From contig PMBY01000495.1 in NCBI GenBank assembly GCA_003153875.1, forward strand, positions 12,410 to 33,506: DNA of 21,097 nucleotides, read 5' to 3'. This DNA is from Myxococcales bacterium (GTDB lineage: Bacteria > Myxococcota > Polyangia > Fen-1088). Each line of letters starts with the position of its first letter. Position 1 is the stretch's first letter. This document shows positions 18,833 to 21,097 of this stretch, one piece after another. Below the pieces are notes generated by a model. It searched no databases. It was not told where the DNA came from and saw only the letters and a list, made by a program, of their open reading frames with translations. A program made the translations under genes and the position numbers.

Positions 18833-21097
18833 TCAGCCTACAACGATATTGACGATCTTGCCGGCAACGACGATGACCTTGCGCACGGTCTTGCCGGTGA
18901 GGTGCTTGGCCACGTTGGGCACGGCCATCGCCTTGGCGCGCACCTCGGCCTCGGGCGCGTCGCGCGCGATCTGGACATCGCCGCGCAGCTTGCCGTTCAC
19001 CTGCACGCCCAGGGTCACCACCGCGTCGATGGTCAGCGCCTCGTCGTAGCTAGGCCACGCGGCTTGCAGCAGGAAACCCTGCTGGCCGAGTTTCTCCCAG
19101 GCCTCGTCGCCCAGGTGGGGCGCAAAGGGCCCGAGCAGCTTGATGAGCGTCAGCAGATCCTCGCGCGTGGCGCCGCTGCTGGTGAGTTCGTTCAGGTACT
19201 CCATCATCGCGGCCACGGCCGTGTTGAAGGCCATGCGATCCAGGTCGCCGGTCACCTTCTTGATGGTCTTGTGGCGCAGGCGCAGATGCGCATCCGTGGC
19301 CGGCGCTGGCTTCTCGTTCAATTCTTCCACCAGTCGCCACACGCGCTTCAAGAAACGATAGCAGCCCTCGATGGCGCGTGCGTCCCAGGGTTTGGGCAGT
19401 TCGAACTCACCCATGAACATCTCGTACAGGCGCAACACATCCGCGCCATACTCGGCCACCACGTCGTCGGGGTTGATGCCGTTGAGCTTGGTCTTGGCCA
19501 TCTTGTCCACGGCCGCTTTGAGCGTCTCGCCCGTGGCCTTGAGGATGGCATCGTCGCCGCGCAGCTCGATTTCGGTCCGGTCGTGGTAGCGGCCCAGGGC
19601 ATCCTGGTACGAGTACGCGAGCACCGTGCCCTGGTGGCGCAGTTTCTTGAAAGGCTCTTTGGTCGACACATATCCCAGGTCGAAGAGCACCTTGTGCCAG
19701 AAGCGCGAATAGAGCAGGTGCAGAACCGCGTGCTCGGCGCCGCCCACGTACAGATCGACGGGCTGCCATTGCTTTTCGGCCTGTCTGGACCAGGGCTCGC
19801 GATCGGCCTTGGGGTCGAGGTAGCGCAAGTAGTACCAGCAGGATCCCGCCCACTGAGGCATGGTGTTGGTTTCGCGTCGGGCCGGGCCGCCGCAGGTCGG
19901 GCAAGTGGTCTTGACCCAGGATTCGATCCCGGCCAGCGGCGATTCGCCCGTGCCGGTGGGCTGGTAGCGCTCGACCTCGGGCAGGGTGACAGGCAGCGCC
20001 GATTCGGGCACCGGCACCGTGCCGTGCGTGGGACAATGAACGATGGGGATGGGCTCGCCCCAGTAGCGTTGCCGGGAGAACACCCAGTCGCGCAATCGGT
20101 AGCTGACCATGGCGCGGCCTAGCCCGCGGGCTTCGAGCTGCCCGGTGACCTTGGCCTTGGCCTGGGGCGTGGGCAGGCCGTCGAGATCGCCTGAATTGAT
20201 CGCGACACCGTCGTCGCAAAAAGCCTGACCTGCCTCGGGCGCGTGGCCGTCGGCGGGCCGCACCACCGGGCGGATGGGCAGATTGAACTTGCTGGCGAAT
20301 TCATAGTCGCGCTGGTCGTGCGCCGGCACCGCCATGATCGCACCTGTGCCATAGCTGGACAGAACGTAGTCGGCGATCCAGACCGGGATTTTCTCGCCAT
20401 TGACCGGATTGATGGCCAAGGCGCCGGTGAACGCGCCGGTTTTTTCTTTTGCGAGATCGGTGCGCTCCAGGTCGCTCTTGCGGCGTGCGGCGACTTGATA
20501 GGCGCGCACGGCGGCCTGTTGCGCCGGCGTGGTCAGGCTGTCGACCAGCGGGTGTTCCGGGGACAACACCATATACGTCGCGCCGTACAGGGTATCGGGC
20601 CTCGTGGTGAACACCCTGATCTCGTCACTGCCCAGCGAGCCGTCGGCGGCCACCACCTTGAAGATCGCCTCGGCCCCGTCGGAGCGACCGATCCAGTTGC
20701 GTTGCATAGCCAGGGTGGACTCGGGCCAGTCCAGTTCCGCCAAGTCCTCCAACAAGCGATCCGCGTAGCGCGTGATGCGCAGCAACCACTGACGCATGTC
20801 TTTGCGCTCGACCCCGCTGCCACAGCGTTCGCAGCAGCCCTGAGTGACTTCTTCGTTGGCCAGCCCGGTCTTGCACGACGGGCACCAGTTGATGGGCACC
20901 GTGCCCTCGTAGGCCAGGCCTTTCTTGAAGAGCTGCAGGAAGATCCACTGCGTCCACTTGAAGTACTGGGGATCGGTGGTGTTGATCTCGCGGTCCCAGT
21001 CGTAGGCAAAACCGATCGAGTCGATCTGCCGGCGGAAGTTGGCGATGGCCTTCTCGGTGGTTACGCGCGGATGGATGCCGGTCTTGATGGCGTAGTT
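18833..21097 (-). CDS. leuS: Leucyl-tRNA synthetase (3' 754 codons, N-terminus off window)
   Basis: The open frame reaches the right edge. Visible parts in order: the post-HIGH segment (AFRRQIDS-like NFRRQIDSIGFAYDWDREIN), the zinc domain (INWCPSCKTGLANEEVTQG and then CCERCGSGVERKDMRQWLL), the editing domain with TTRPDTLYGATYMVLSPEHP and GTGAIMAVPAHDQRDYEFA, the catalytic-fold segments WAGSCWYYLRYLDP and GGAEHAVLHLLYSRFWHKVL, the KMSKS-equivalent loop, an anticodon-binding domain, and a C-terminal domain ending GKIVNIVVG. It charges tRNA-Leu and hydrolyses misacylated tRNA. The signature loop reads DKMAKTKLNGINPDD, that is KMAKT instead of KMSKS. The catalytic HIGH motif lies beyond the window. 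Confidence 0.95.
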   Translation of the reverse strand, partial: NYAIKTGIHPRVTTEKAIANFRRQIDSIGFAYDWDREINTTDPQYFKWTQWIFLQLFKKGLAYEGTVPINWCPSCKTGLANEEVTQGCCERCGSGVERKDMRQWLLRITRYADRLLEDLAELDWPESTLAMQRNWIGRSDGAEAIFKVVAADGSLGSDEIRVFTTRPDTLYGATYMVLSPEHPLVDSLTTPAQQAAVRAYQVAARRKSDLERTDLAKEKTGAFTGALAINPVNGEKIPVWIADYVLSSYGTGAIMAVPAHDQRDYEFASKFNLPIRPVVRPADGHAPEAGQAFCDDGVAINSGDLDGLPTPQAKAKVTGQLEARGLGRAMVSYRLRDWVFSRQRYWGEPIPIVHCPTHGTVPVPESALPVTLPEVERYQPTGTGESPLAGIESWVKTTCPTCGGPARRETNTMPQWAGSCWYYLRYLDPKADREPWSRQAEKQWQPVDLYVGGAEHAVLHLLYSRFWHKVLFDLGYVSTKEPFKKLRHQGTVLAYSYQDALGRYHDRTEIELRGDDAILKATGETLKAAVDKMAKTKLNGINPDDVVAEYGADVLRLYEMFMGEFELPKPWDARAIEGCYRFLKRVWRLVEELNEKPAPATDAHLRLRHKTIKKVTGDLDRMAFNTAVAAMMEYLNELTSSGATREDLLTLIKLLGPFAPHLGDEAWEKLGQQGFLLQAAWPSYDEALTIDAVVTLGVQVNGKLRGDVQIARDAPEAEVRAKAMAVPNVAKHLTGKTVRKVIVVAGKIVNIVVG

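Noticed and set aside
18902..20122. 406-aa plus-strand open frame
   Set aside because: It is antisense to leuS, whose reading frame is unmistakable; GC-rich codons keep the opposite strand open.
1..21097. CRISPR array, rRNA or restriction-modification system
   Set aside because: No regularly spaced repeats, rRNA sequence or methyltransferase/endonuclease motifs were seen.

Overview
The window is GC-rich DNA that looks like chromosome from a myxobacterium-like bacterium (Myxococcota, probably Polyangia). This is inferred from the lipoprotein at 2055-2882, whose Gly/Ser-rich linker follows the lipobox and precedes Cys-rich repeats of a style common there, and from the zinc-ribbon and SHOCT membrane proteins at 15.7-18.4 kb. 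There is no rRNA or other species-level marker.

Left flank (1-3.6 kb). A UPF0175 antitoxin-like gene runs off the left edge. Next to it, 224-1672 has the anatomy of a complete transposon: 18-bp inverted ends with one mismatch and a perfect 8-bp target duplication (CGACTTCA). It carries no transposase. Its cargo is a DUF4258 toxin / MqsA-type antitoxin pair behind a palindromic operator-promoter, plus a small Lys/Ala/Gly-rich protein gene. Then come a small XRE regulator, a Cys-rich lipoprotein, a broken small membrane-protein ORF and the C-terminal remnant of a tyrosine integrase.

Integrated element (3700-18502). tRNA-Thr(CGT) at 3649-3723 is the attachment gene. Its 3' part recurs at 18486-18502, giving an element of about 14.8 kb. 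A P4-type integrase sits just inside the tRNA. A pair of GGGGGTA direct repeats with a 12-bp period occurs near each end, as expected for integrase arm sites, and a third pair lies mid-element. Convergent to the integrase is a tightly overlapped minus-strand operon (15501 to 5232). In transcription order it encodes an unknown 264-aa protein, a small HTH protein, an AlpA-like regulator, a P4-type primase/SF3 helicase, two uncharacterised proteins, a terminase-small-subunit-like HTH protein, small proteins sharing an N-terminal helix, a lone baseplate-J-like protein, and an 802-aa fusion of a GHKL ATPase with a Spo11/Top6A-like tyrosine-plus-Toprim module. That last protein resembles topoisomerase VIII. 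With no capsid, large terminase or tail genes, the element is best read as a satellite or replicative island that may use a helper phage or host functions; this is an inference.

The right third of the element (15.6-18.4 kb) is probably cargo: zinc-ribbon and SHOCT membrane proteins around a second XRE gene. That XRE gene is an inverted near-copy of the left-flank one, and its untranslated leader is better conserved than its coding sequence.

Right flank (18.5-21.1 kb). A DUF167 (YggU) gene follows the 3' 754 codons of leucyl-tRNA synthetase, which continues past the right edge. yggU ends 13 bp from the right attachment repeat. The leuS signature KMSKS reads KMAKT.
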